A stretch of DNA of 52,043 nucleotides from DATJFH01 sp035495815 (GTDB lineage Bacteria; Acidobacteriota; Terriglobia; Bryobacterales; Bryobacteraceae), in contig DATJFH010000083.1 in NCBI GenBank assembly GCA_035495815.1, positions 1-52,043 on the forward strand, given 5' to 3'. The notes below the pieces were generated by a model. It was given only the letters and a program-made list of their open reading frames with translations, was not told the origin of the DNA and did not search any database. How positions within the stretch are numbered: the first letter of the stretch is position 1; every line of letters starts with the position of its first letter. A program made the translations under genes and the position numbers. Of this stretch, positions 42,872 to 50,974 are shown in pieces.

Positions 42872-43773
42872 TGAACCGGCGCCAGTTCCTGGCCTCGCCG
42901 GCAGCCCTTCAAGCGGTTCCGGCCGCGGGGCCAACCCGTTTTCAGATTGCCTGCATGACGCTGCCGTACTCGGCCTATCCGCTCGAACGCGCCCTCCTCG
43001 GGATTCGCCAGGCCGGGTACGATTTTGTGGCCTGGGGGGTAAATCATCGGGACGCCGCGGGCCGCACGGTTCCGGCGCTGGCTGTCGATGCGCCGCCGGC
43101 CGAGGCCGCCCGGCTGGCGCAGAGGTGCCGCGGCATGGGCCTCGAGCCGGTAATGATGTTTTCCACCGTTCACCTGGAATCGGCTGACGCGCTCGACCCC
43201 CACCTGCGCCGCATCGAACAGGCGGCCGCCGCCAGGATTCCGTTTCTGCTGACCTTCGGCAAGACCGAACCGGGGCAGTATGAAAACGTCATTCGGAATC
43301 TGAAGGCCATGGCGCCGCGCGCTCAGGGGGCCGGAGTGATGGTTGTTATCAAACAGCACGGCGGCAATTCCGCCACCGGAGCGGCTTGCGCGCGCATCCT
43401 CAAAGAGACTGCTGAAGCGGCGATTCGAATCTGCTACGACGCCGGCAACGTGCTCGATTATGAAAACCAGGATCCGATTGCCGACATCAAAACCTGCTGG
43501 CGCGACATTCGCGCATTCGCCATCAAGGACCATCGCAACTGGCCCAAGGACCAGGACTGCGGACCGGGATTCGGCGAAATCGATCATTACAGGCTGCTCG
43601 AACCGGTGATGCGCACGGGTTTGACCATCCCGCTGGCATGCGAGAATATCTTCGAGCCGCTGGCGCCCCGTCCCATGCGTGCCGAAGGAGTGGACGCTCT
43701 GGCTCGGCGGGCCCGGGAGTATCTTGACGCCGTGCTGAGAGGACTGACGGCTGCGTCAACCGCCGGTTTCTAA
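42871..43773 (+). CDS. Tat-exported sugar phosphate isomerase/epimerase-like TIM barrel
   Basis: A 300-residue AP-endonuclease-2-like TIM barrel with a twin-arginine leader (MNRRQFLASPAAL). Barrel strands include FQIACMTLPYSAYPLERAL, GYDFVAWG, RIPFLLTFGK, VMVVIKQHGG and ICYDAGNVLDYE, with the metal-binding Asp/His set spread over these and AFAIKDH. Members isomerise sugars or cleave keto-glycosides. Shine-Dalgarno AAGGAG precedes the overlap with DUF1080. A GTG at 42868 is the other possible start. Working with its neighbours it probably acts on an oxidised sugar outside the cytoplasm. Confidence 0.85.
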   Translation: MNRRQFLASPAALQAVPAAGPTRFQIACMTLPYSAYPLERALLGIRQAGYDFVAWGVNHRDAAGRTVPALAVDAPPAEAARLAQRCRGMGLEPVMMFSTVHLESADALDPHLRRIEQAAAARIPFLLTFGKTEPGQYENVIRNLKAMAPRAQGAGVMVVIKQHGGNSATGAACARILKETAEAAIRICYDAGNVLDYENQDPIADIKTCWRDIRAFAIKDHRNWPKDQDCGPGFGEIDHYRLLEPVMRTGLTIPLACENIFEPLAPRPMRAEGVDALARRAREYLDAVLRGLTAASTAGF

Positions 43774-43799
43774 CGCAAGTTTCAGACAAGGAGTTCGCA

Positions 43800-44897
43800 A
43801 TGACAAATCGCAGAATGTTTCTTTTGGCTTCGGCGGCCGTGGCAACCGCACAGCCTGCGCAGCGGGTGGGCACGGGCATGATCGGCGTCGGGAACCGGGG
43901 CTCGCATCTTCTCGGTGGAGTGCTCCAGCAGCCCGAAGCCAAGGTTCTGGCTTTGTGCGACATCAAGCCCGACCGGCTGGACAAAGCGGCCACCGCCGCC
44001 GCCAAAGACAGTCCGAACACCTACCCCGACTGGAGGAAGATCATCGACCGCAAGGATATCGACGCCGTTTTCATTGCGACCCCTCCACATCTTCACTCCG
44101 AGATGGCCGTCGCCGCGCTGCAGGCGGGAAAAAACGTGTATTGCGAGAAACCCATCGGAGTGACGCCGGCGCAGGTGCGCGCCGTGCTGGAAGCAGCCAG
44201 GAAGGCCAAAAAAGTTTTTGTCCCAGGCCAGCAACTGCGCTCGGTGAAGGAGTATCAACAGGTGATCGCGAAGATTCGCGAGGGAATCATCGGCGACGTC
44301 ATCATGGTGAAGGCGCAACGCCACGCCCAGAACGATATCTCCCATGAAGGCACATCGCACGACTGGTACTTCGACGTGAGCAAGTCGGGCGGGTACCTGA
44401 TCGAGCAGTCGGTTCACAACCTGGATCTCTGCAACTGGGCGATCGGCGCCCATCCCACGCGCGCCTGCGGATTTGGGGCCACGGTGATGTACAAGAACGA
44501 TCCCCCCGGGCGCACCATTTACGACTGCGGCAGCATCACCTACGATTATCCCGGCGGAGTGAAGATGTCCTTCACGCAGAATGTTTTTCATCCGCGCGGG
44601 CTGCCGTCCGGCGGGCAATACGTGTACGTGTACGGCTCGAAGGGAGCCATCGATCTGATGTCGAAGCCCACCCTGTACCCGATGGGCCGCGACGCTCAGC
44701 CGGTGGTATTCGCGGAGAAGGCGAGCGAGAACAACCATCAGCACATCACCGCTTTTTATCAATCGGTGGTGAACGGCGCCGAGCCGCCGGCCGACGTCAC
44801 CATCGGCGCCACCGCTGCTTTGACTTCCATTCTCGGACACGAAGCGATGACGAAAGAAAAAACCGTCCTGTGGACCGATATGGGAGTAGATATTTAG
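43800..44897 (+). CDS. Tat-exported Gfo/Idh/MocA-family oxidoreductase
   Basis: A 365-residue enzyme with a twin-arginine signal (NRRMFLLASAAVATAQP), so it is exported with its nicotinamide cofactor bound. The Rossmann part has TGMIGVGNRGSHLL and ALCDIKPDRL, the catalytic NVYCEKPIGV, and the C-terminal domain has HEGTSHDWYFDVSKSGGYL with QSVHNLDLCNWA. Glycoside-3-oxidoreductases of this family oxidise sugars to 3-keto forms. AAGGAG lies 7 nt before the ATG. It closes the DUF1080-isomerase-dehydrogenase operon (26-nt gap). Confidence 0.9.
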   Translation: MTNRRMFLLASAAVATAQPAQRVGTGMIGVGNRGSHLLGGVLQQPEAKVLALCDIKPDRLDKAATAAAKDSPNTYPDWRKIIDRKDIDAVFIATPPHLHSEMAVAALQAGKNVYCEKPIGVTPAQVRAVLEAARKAKKVFVPGQQLRSVKEYQQVIAKIREGIIGDVIMVKAQRHAQNDISHEGTSHDWYFDVSKSGGYLIEQSVHNLDLCNWAIGAHPTRACGFGATVMYKNDPPGRTIYDCGSITYDYPGGVKMSFTQNVFHPRGLPSGGQYVYVYGSKGAIDLMSKPTLYPMGRDAQPVVFAEKASENNHQHITAFYQSVVNGAEPPADVTIGATAALTSILGHEAMTKEKTVLWTDMGVDI

Positions 44898-44994
44898 AGC
44901 GGCCCGACGGTCGAACCGGGTGTTGTAAATCGGCCGATCGCCATCATAGCGAGTCACCACTGCTTTCAGCCGGTGGCGCCGGTGAGAAAGACCA
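44898..44994. other. Convergent intergenic gap with a weak hairpin
   Basis: 97 bp between two convergent genes. CTTTC/GAAAG arms around CCGG..CCGG (about 44962-44990) could form an imperfect hairpin, without a U-tract on either strand. Nothing else is seen. Confidence 0.2.
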
Positions 44995-46389
44995 TCACTT
45001 CTCCGCCATCCATTGCGCCCGGCGGGCGTGCGCCATGGCAAACAGGAATGCGAACGCCACTAGCAATCCCGCTGACGCGCCAAGCCCGACCAGTTCCGGC
45101 CGCAGCAACGGAATGCTCAGCAGCACAGCCAGATTGCAAACGACGGGAAGCGTGGAGGCGGCCAGCGGGAGCCAGGGGCGGTCCAGCGCAAACAGAGCCC
45201 TGGCGGTCAATTCGAATAGACTTCCACCGATAAGGCTGGGCGCGAATCCCAGGAAAACGGCGGCCACCAGCCGCGTGGATTCCGGCGTAAAGCTTCCGCG
45301 CTCGAACAGCAGTGAAATGACCGGCGTGCGCACGGCCACTCCAATCGCGCAGGCCGCCACCGCGGCTAATCCGGCCACGGCCAGGGTGCGGTCGATGAGC
45401 CGGAATGCCTCGGGCAGGCGGAACAGGCTGCGCAGCCGCGCGATCTCCGGCAGGAGGGAATTGGAGATGGGGCTGATCAAAAACGTCAGCGGCACGCCGA
45501 TACAGCGCATGCAGTAATCGAGCGCGGCCGCGGCGCCGGGTCCGGCTTGCGTGGCGAAGGCCCGGGTGGCCGTGATGTTCAGCGATAGAAAGACGGAGTA
45601 AGCCAGAATCGACGCCGGCTTGGAAATGATCTCGCGCCACGGGACCGGTCCGATGTGCGCGCCTTCTTCAGCCAGTTCCGAACGCGCCGCCCAGTAAACC
45701 ATGGCCAGCTGGCAGGAGGCGCCGGCCACATACCCGATCGCAAAACAGTAAACGCCGGCGATCTTCCATAGCGACAGGGCGCCCACGATCGTGAACACGT
45801 TGAGAGTGGCCTGATGGAAGGCGGAAGGGGCGAAGCGCCGGCCCGTGTAGAGCAGCGCGGAATGAATCGCCGCGACCCCTACCGCCACCGTCGACAGCGA
45901 GCCGATGCGGAGCAGCGTCACCGCCTGTCCGACGTACGCTTCCGGCAGTCCCGGCGCGAGAATGGCGATGAGTTGCGGCGCAAGGATAAACACCGCGGCC
46001 GTGACGCAGAAGAAAAAGCGCGTGAACAGCCGCCTGAGCTCGAGAAACAGAGCGATGCGGGCGGGGCCGCTGCGCTCGGTGAGCATGGGGACGAAGGCAA
46101 ATACGATGGCGTTGATCAGGCTGATATTGACCGTGTCGATCGGACCCATGGCCACCGCCAGCGAATCGGCGGCGCTGTGCGTGCCCAAAAGAAACGCGGT
46201 CAGCGCGACACGGAAAAAGCCGAGAATGTTTCCGGTAACTATCCCGGCGACAATGGTGAGTCCACCGCGGACCAGGGGACTGCCGGCCGCGCGGGCCACT
46301 TTCGATTCCAGATTCTGGAGCTCGAAACCCGCGCGGGCGGCTGTCCGGGAATCACTCCCCGGCGGCTTTCGCAGCGGCAAGCGCGGCAT
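44995..46389 (-). CDS. MurJ-like lipid flippase (MviN family)
   Basis: A 464-residue polytopic protein with about 12-14 hydrophobic helices. The N-terminal helix pair reads ILGFFRVALTAFLLGTHSAADSLAVA, like the MviN/MurJ signature around RxxxxxxFG..AxADAF. MurJ flips lipid II; paralogues flip other lipid-linked glycans. I cannot tell which it is, because the charged central cavity residues of MurJ are not clearly conserved. The N-terminal 12 residues overlap the tpx gene by 38 nt, so a later start is possible. Its gene follows tpx on the same strand. Confidence 0.75.
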   Translation of the reverse strand: MPRLPLRKPPGSDSRTAARAGFELQNLESKVARAAGSPLVRGGLTIVAGIVTGNILGFFRVALTAFLLGTHSAADSLAVAMGPIDTVNISLINAIVFAFVPMLTERSGPARIALFLELRRLFTRFFFCVTAAVFILAPQLIAILAPGLPEAYVGQAVTLLRIGSLSTVAVGVAAIHSALLYTGRRFAPSAFHQATLNVFTIVGALSLWKIAGVYCFAIGYVAGASCQLAMVYWAARSELAEEGAHIGPVPWREIISKPASILAYSVFLSLNITATRAFATQAGPGAAAALDYCMRCIGVPLTFLISPISNSLLPEIARLRSLFRLPEAFRLIDRTLAVAGLAAVAACAIGVAVRTPVISLLFERGSFTPESTRLVAAVFLGFAPSLIGGSLFELTARALFALDRPWLPLAASTLPVVCNLAVLLSIPLLRPELVGLGASAGLLVAFAFLFAMAHARRAQWMAEK

Positions 46390-46864
46390 CGTAATTCGGA
46401 TGGTCCGCCACTTCCTTGACGTACTCGACGTAGCGGATGATGTTCTCTTTGTCGAGCACGAAAATGGCCCGGCTCTCGATCCGCAGGTCTTTGATCAATG
46501 TGCCATAGGCTTCCCCGAACGAGCCGCTTCGATGATCCGAAAGCATCTTGATCCGATCCACCCCGAAAGCGCCGCACCATCGCTTTTGGGCGAAGGGCAG
46601 ATCCATGCTGACGGTCAGGATATCGACGCCCGGCAACTGGGCCGCCTCTTCGTTGAAGCGTTTGGTCTGCAGGTCGCAAACCGGCGTATCGAGCGACGGC
46701 ACCACGCTGATGATGCGGACGTTGTGGCCGGTCTTTTCCAGGTTGACGGTGGATAACGTCCCGTCGACCACGCTGAAATCCGGCGCGTAATCACCCGATT
46801 GCAGCTCGGGCCCGAGCAGGGTCAGCGGATTGCCCTTCATTGTCGTTGCTCCAGGTCTTTCCAT
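46352..46864 (-). CDS. tpx: Thiol peroxidase (2-Cys, Tpx type)
   Basis: A 170-residue peroxiredoxin that reduces hydrogen peroxide and alkyl peroxides with thioredoxin. It shows KGNPLTLLG near the start, the peroxidatic Cys63 in VPSLDTPVCDLQTKRF and the resolving Cys97 in RWCGAFG, the spacing of atypical 2-Cys Tpx. Two starts are possible: ATG 46864, with GGAGG 5 nt upstream, and ATG 46840, with GGAG 8 nt upstream; the first keeps the usual length before GNP. The gene is divergent from the beta-propeller gene and leads into the MurJ-like gene. Confidence 0.93.
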   Translation of the reverse strand: MERPGATTMKGNPLTLLGPELQSGDYAPDFSVVDGTLSTVNLEKTGHNVRIISVVPSLDTPVCDLQTKRFNEEAAQLPGVDILTVSMDLPFAQKRWCGAFGVDRIKMLSDHRSGSFGEAYGTLIKDLRIESRAIFVLDKENIIRYVEYVKEVADHPNYDAALAAAKAAGE

Positions 46865-46892
46865 CTATCCTCCAGGTTTGAGTTGAAATCTT

Positions 46893-46901
46893 ATTGTAAC
46901 A
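46893..46901 (-). promoter_or_regulatory. Extended -10 of tpx
   Basis: On the minus strand TGTTACAAT, a perfect TG-n-TACAAT. A start near 46886 gives a leader of about 22 nt that contains GGAGG, a conventional leadered arrangement. Confidence 0.55.
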
Positions 46902-46959
46902 AGGGGCTGAGCGCGGCCCGCAAAAGCAGGCGGTTATGTGCCCGGCATGAGCATCGCCG

Positions 46960-46999
46960 TTGCCATCCCAAGTCGGCTGCAGTACATTCAGGACTGTAC
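46960..46999 (+). promoter_or_regulatory. Promoter and operator-like dyad of the beta-propeller gene
   Basis: TTGCCA (46960-46965), 17 bp, TACATT (46983-46988). The inverted repeat GTACA-N8-TGTAC (46982-46999) covers the -10 and start site and ends 1 nt before the ATG, so a bound protein would block initiation. The gap from -10 to ATG is 12 nt. Confidence 0.5.
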
Positions 47000-47000
47000 G

Positions 47001-48050
47001 ATGAGACGCCGTCGGATGCTTCAACTCTCTCTCGCCCCATTCGCCGTCACGTCAGCCAAAGGGACGCCGCCGACTCCCTTCATGGGTTCGGGAGAGCATC
47101 GCTACGAAGCCATCCACGACTGGCCTCGTCTTCCCGTCCGCCTCAAGTTCGGCAAGACGCACGGTATCGTCGTGGATTCCCAGGGCCGGGTAATCGTCGC
47201 CCACACCGTTCACGCGTCGAGCGAGTCGCCGGACGCGATCGCCATCTTCGATTCCGGCGGCAGGTTCGTCAAAAGCTGGGGCGCCGACCTGCGCGGCGGG
47301 GCCCACGGGCTCACCCTGCGCAAGGAGGGCAGCGAGGAATTCCTGTATCACTGCGACAACGTCAAAGGCTTTGTCCGCAAAACCACGCTCGACGGCGAAG
47401 TGATCTGGGTAATGCACGCGCCCGTGATGAGCGGGCTCTATCCTCATGCGAAAGAGTACAAACCTTCCAATGTGGCGATCGCCCCGAACGGCGACCTCTA
47501 CGTGGCCGACGGCTACGGTAAATTCTATGTCCACCACTATGACGCGAAGCTGAACTACCTTCGCACTTTCGGCGGATCACGCGAACTGATGGATCGGGAC
47601 AAGACGCGCGAGACGGCGTCGGGGACCACCATCTGGCCGCATGCGATCGCAATCGACGAGCGCTCCGGACGGCCGCTGTTGATGGTTGGAGAACGGGGCG
47701 CCAACAGCCGCGTTCAGTACTTCACCATGGACGGTAAGCCAGCCGCGGTCTTCAAAGACGGTGTGCGCTGGCCGAGCACGTTCGAGTTTCGTGGCGACCT
47801 GCTGCTGATGCCGGACCTGAAGGCGGTGGTCACCCTGTTCGACAAGAACAACCGGCCGATTGTTCAGCTCGGCGATGGCCGCAAGCCGGACGGCGCCACC
47901 TATGAGGGCATCCGCGACAAAGATCGCAGCGCGTTTACGCCCGGTCAGTTTGTCGCGCCGCACGCCGCCGCGTTCGACAGCGAAGGAAATATTTTCGTCG
48001 CGGAATGGGTCGAGGTGGGCCGCGTAACGAAGCTGAAACGCGTGAGTTGA
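47001..48050 (+). CDS. Tat-exported NHL-type beta-propeller protein
   Basis: A 349-residue protein with a twin-arginine-like leader (MRRRRMLQLSLAPFAV). Repeated blades read HGIVVDSQGRVIVAHT, IAIFDSGGRFVKSWG, NVAIAPNGDLYVADGYG and AAAFDSEGNIFVAEW, the NHL/6-bladed propeller pattern seen in peptidyl-alpha-hydroxyglycine lyase-like proteins. Several His (HHYDAKL, WPHAIAID, APHAAAF) sit where such propellers bind metals, but enzyme activity is uncertain. ATG 47001 is chosen over an upstream ATG at 46938 because the promoter and Tat motif fit it. Confidence 0.82.
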   Translation: MRRRRMLQLSLAPFAVTSAKGTPPTPFMGSGEHRYEAIHDWPRLPVRLKFGKTHGIVVDSQGRVIVAHTVHASSESPDAIAIFDSGGRFVKSWGADLRGGAHGLTLRKEGSEEFLYHCDNVKGFVRKTTLDGEVIWVMHAPVMSGLYPHAKEYKPSNVAIAPNGDLYVADGYGKFYVHHYDAKLNYLRTFGGSRELMDRDKTRETASGTTIWPHAIAIDERSGRPLLMVGERGANSRVQYFTMDGKPAAVFKDGVRWPSTFEFRGDLLLMPDLKAVVTLFDKNNRPIVQLGDGRKPDGATYEGIRDKDRSAFTPGQFVAPHAAAFDSEGNIFVAEWVEVGRVTKLKRVS

Positions 48051-48074
48051 CGAGGCGCCGGTTGTTCGCCCGAT

Positions 48075-49808
48075 CTACAGCCTCGGCTTGGGCGGCTTCA
48101 CCGGTTCCCAGGGCAGGACCCCTTTGCGCCGGACCCGGCGCCGGTACACTTTATCGCCGGAGGTGACATACAGCGTCTGGAGATCGGATCCCCCGAAGAC
48201 CACGTTGGATGGATCCCCGCTCTGCGGCTTGTTCAGGATTCCCACGGTTCTTCCCGCGGGATCGCAGATCTGTATGCCCAGCTTGGTGGCCACATAGAGG
48301 AACCCCTCCGAGTCCACCGTCATTCCGTCCGCTCCGCTGCGCAGCGTACCTGAATCCACTTCGTCCGGAAGCTCCAACCGGTGGAACGGGACTCCGTTGG
48401 CCAGTGATCCGCCAGGCTCCACCTGGAACGACCACACCCAGCGGCCCGCTGTATCCGTCACCGTCAGGAAAGACTGGTCCGGCGACAGCCGTACGCCGTT
48501 GGGGACAGCGATCCCTTCGTGGACTACCCGCTTCTGTCCCTTCGCGTCGATAAACCACACCCGCTTGTTCGCCGGATCGGTGAAGTAGATCTCTCCGCGG
48601 GAGGTTACCGCCAGATCGTTCGATTGCACGCCTTCCGCCAGCACGCTCTCCTTGCCGTCCCGCGACCAGGCGACAATCCGTTTGCGGCCGTTCTGGCACG
48701 CGTAGAGCCGGCCATCGGGTCCGAACATCAGGCCGTTCGCTCCACCTGTGTCTTCCCGGAAGACGGTTACCCGGCCATCCGCGCCTATGCGGTGTACGCG
48801 GTTATTTGGAATATCGCTGAAGAAGACATTACCTTCGGAGTCCACGGCCGGACCTTCCGTGAACTTGTGCCCCTGGCTCACCATCTCCCAACCCTTGTCG
48901 GGATCGAGGACGCTGTTGGTCAGGAAGTGCCGCGCCCCGTCTTTCGGTTTGACGATCGGCTTCTGGTAATCGCGCCACAGCCAGCGGAGCGCATCCGGGA
49001 GAATGGCCGACCCATGCTTGCTGTTGTGGCCCTCGGTTCCGATTACCAGTTTATTGTCGTAGCCGGCGTGATTCATGGCCAACGCCAGTTCATAGTTGCT
49101 GTAGACGTTCACATCTTCAGTACCGTCCTGCAGGAAGACTCTTAGCGGCCTGGTCTCCATTTTTCGGACCAGCGACGGATAGATGTGGTCGCCCCGGAGG
49201 TTCGTGAAACCGCCGATGAAGCTCAGGACGCGCCGGAACAGGTCCGGACGGCTGAAGGCGGCGTTGAAGGAACAATTGCCGCCAGAGCTCGAGCCCGAGA
49301 TTGCGCGGTCGTTCGGATCGCTAGAGAGATTGTAAAGTTTGGCGACCTGGGGCAGGATCTCTTCCGCCAGGAAACGCGGATACCGCTCCCCTACCGCATC
49401 GTATTCGTAACTGCGGTTGAACCGTCCCTGCGTCTCGGCGCCCGCGGGCTGTACGACGCCGGGATTGATAAATACGGCGATAATCACCGGCAGCTCGCCT
49501 TTATGGATCAAATTGTCCAGAACCACCGGCGTCTTGAACGCGCCCGTTTCATTTACGAATGTGCCGCCATCCTGAAAGACCATCGTGCGAGCCGGTTGAT
49601 CCGGCTTGTATTGCGCGGGCACGTAGATCCAGTAATCCCGCACTGTTCCGGGATAAATCTTGCTTGTCGACCACTCGTATTTGGTGACCTTGCCGGTCGG
49701 GACGCCGGCGTGCCGCTCGGAATCGGGACCCGGACGGTAGTCCTCGGCCGTGACAAGCGGGGCGCAGAGGAGCAGTCCGAGGGCCGCGCAAAGAGTCAGC
49801 TTCAGCAT
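48075..49808 (-). CDS. Fusion of a CE1/Fes-like esterase and an SMP-30/gluconolactonase propeller, exported
   Basis: A 577-residue protein. After a signal peptide (MLKLTLCAALGLLLCAPLVTA) residues about 35-280 are an esterase-D-like hydrolase: VRDYWIYVPAQY, GSSSGG (Ser174), DGTEDVN and GHNSKHG for the acid and histidine. Residues about 300-565 form a beta-propeller of the SMP-30 family: FTEGPAVDSEGNVFFSDI, ANGLMFGPDGRLYACQNG, NDLAVTSRGEIYFTDP, VPNGVRLSPDQSFLTVTD and ADGMTVDSEGFLYVAT. The two parts may release and then open a sugar (lactone) product. TATACT (49815-49820, minus) ends 6 nt before the ATG. Confidence 0.88.
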   Translation of the reverse strand: MLKLTLCAALGLLLCAPLVTAEDYRPGPDSERHAGVPTGKVTKYEWSTSKIYPGTVRDYWIYVPAQYKPDQPARTMVFQDGGTFVNETGAFKTPVVLDNLIHKGELPVIIAVFINPGVVQPAGAETQGRFNRSYEYDAVGERYPRFLAEEILPQVAKLYNLSSDPNDRAISGSSSGGNCSFNAAFSRPDLFRRVLSFIGGFTNLRGDHIYPSLVRKMETRPLRVFLQDGTEDVNVYSNYELALAMNHAGYDNKLVIGTEGHNSKHGSAILPDALRWLWRDYQKPIVKPKDGARHFLTNSVLDPDKGWEMVSQGHKFTEGPAVDSEGNVFFSDIPNNRVHRIGADGRVTVFREDTGGANGLMFGPDGRLYACQNGRKRIVAWSRDGKESVLAEGVQSNDLAVTSRGEIYFTDPANKRVWFIDAKGQKRVVHEGIAVPNGVRLSPDQSFLTVTDTAGRWVWSFQVEPGGSLANGVPFHRLELPDEVDSGTLRSGADGMTVDSEGFLYVATKLGIQICDPAGRTVGILNKPQSGDPSNVVFGGSDLQTLYVTSGDKVYRRRVRRKGVLPWEPVKPPKPRL

Positions 49809-49814
49809 CTGGAT

Positions 49815-49825
49815 AGTATAGTATC
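49815..49825 (-). promoter_or_regulatory. -10 elements of the esterase/lactonase gene
   Basis: Minus-strand GATACTATACT contains two overlapping hexamers, GATACT (49825-49820) and TATACT (49820-49815), leaving 11 or 6 nt to ATG 49808. Either gives a leaderless or nearly leaderless mRNA. Confidence 0.4.
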
Positions 49826-49911
49826 GCCGCGTAAGCGGTTGTGACGCAGGACGGCCTCGGCGGCGCTCACGCCGGATGACAAGGAGTTTCAGGAATCGAT
49901 GTCGGGCCTAC

Positions 49912-50886
49912 TCATTTTCCGCCCGCGATTTCGCCGTGCGGCTTGCCTTGAGTGATCTCCTCGAAGGTGTCCTTCACCTGCGTCGGCAGAGACGGCCCGA
50001 CCCAGTTCTTCACGCTGTCCGGCAGCTTGATCGACGTCTTCACCGCCTTCTCGTCCTTCATCTCCACCAGGTCTCCCAGTTTCTTGCCCTGTCCGACCGC
50101 GGCTTTCACGGCTTTGTGCAGTTCGGTCATGAAAGCAGCCTCGCCGGCCAGCACTTCCTTGCCGCCGGGCTCGCCGTGACCGGGCAGCACACGCGTCACG
50201 TCCAGCTTCATTGCGGCTTGCGCCACTTTCGGCCAGTTGCCGATGTTGGCGTCATTGGTGAAGTTGTAAGGTCCGTTGGTCACGGCGTCGCCGGTGCACA
50301 GGATCTTTTCCTTGGGAAGATAGACGAAGCCGTCGCCGCGCGTGTGCGCCCAGCCCAGGAAGTGGAACTCCACGCGGCGCGTGGGATCTTCGAGCACGAA
50401 CGGTGTCTTGTCGAACGTCTGCTTGGGCGGCTCGACCGAGGCGCGATTCATCCCGGCCACGTCCTTGCGCGTCTTGGCGGTGTCCTGCCACCGCTTCGGC
50501 TCGTACCGCTTCATCTCCTCGGCCACCCCTTTGTACGCCAGGGTAGTGGCGCCGGCCTGCGTCCAGACGGCGTTGCCGTATGCGTGGTCGCCGTGATGAT
50601 GCGTGTCGAAGACGAATTTCACCGGCTTCGAGGAAACCTTTTTGGCGTCCGCCATGGCTGCCTTGGCGCCGCTCGGGAAGTTGGCGTCCACCACGATCAG
50701 GTAGTCCTTCATCTCGATGATGATGTTGTTGCAGTGGCCGAGATTCTTCAGGTCTCCTTCGCGGAACCAGACGCCGTCGGCGATCTTCATTACCGTTTCC
50801 GGCTTGGCGTCCGAGTTGGCCGCGAAAAACGCCAGCGAGGCCAGGCCGCCGAATAGCGCCATCATCGAAGCTCGTGCTTTGTTCAT
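49912..50886 (-). CDS. Metallo-beta-lactamase-fold hydrolase, exported
   Basis: A 324-residue MBL-fold protein with a signal peptide (MALFGGLASLAFFAANSDA). The zinc motif HHHGDH (in DTHHHGDHAYGN) is intact, and WAHTRGDGFVYLP, CTGDAVTNG and LPGHGEP supply the other ligands. Fold members include lactonases, sulfatases and quinoprotein-relay-like proteins; nothing here decides. The start is fixed by AAGGAGGATGG directly before ATG 50886. Divergent from ispG. The gene upstream of the esterase fusion on the same strand, 103 nt apart. Confidence 0.88.
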   Translation of the reverse strand: MNKARASMMALFGGLASLAFFAANSDAKPETVMKIADGVWFREGDLKNLGHCNNIIIEMKDYLIVVDANFPSGAKAAMADAKKVSSKPVKFVFDTHHHGDHAYGNAVWTQAGATTLAYKGVAEEMKRYEPKRWQDTAKTRKDVAGMNRASVEPPKQTFDKTPFVLEDPTRRVEFHFLGWAHTRGDGFVYLPKEKILCTGDAVTNGPYNFTNDANIGNWPKVAQAAMKLDVTRVLPGHGEPGGKEVLAGEAAFMTELHKAVKAAVGQGKKLGDLVEMKDEKAVKTSIKLPDSVKNWVGPSLPTQVKDTFEEITQGKPHGEIAGGK

Positions 50887-50942
50887 CCATCCTCCTTCGG
50901 GAAAGAATTCAAGTGTACTTTCACGGTGGGCGCCAGTGCAAA

Positions 50943-50951
50943 TGCTAAAAT
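50943..50951 (+). promoter_or_regulatory. Extended -10 of ispG
   Basis: TGCTAAAAT, an excellent extended -10. The ATG is 23 nt on, with AGGGGGAA in between, so ispG has a normal short leader with a Shine-Dalgarno. Confidence 0.55.
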
Positions 50952-50974
50952 CGTTGGTTTCAGGGGGAATTCGA

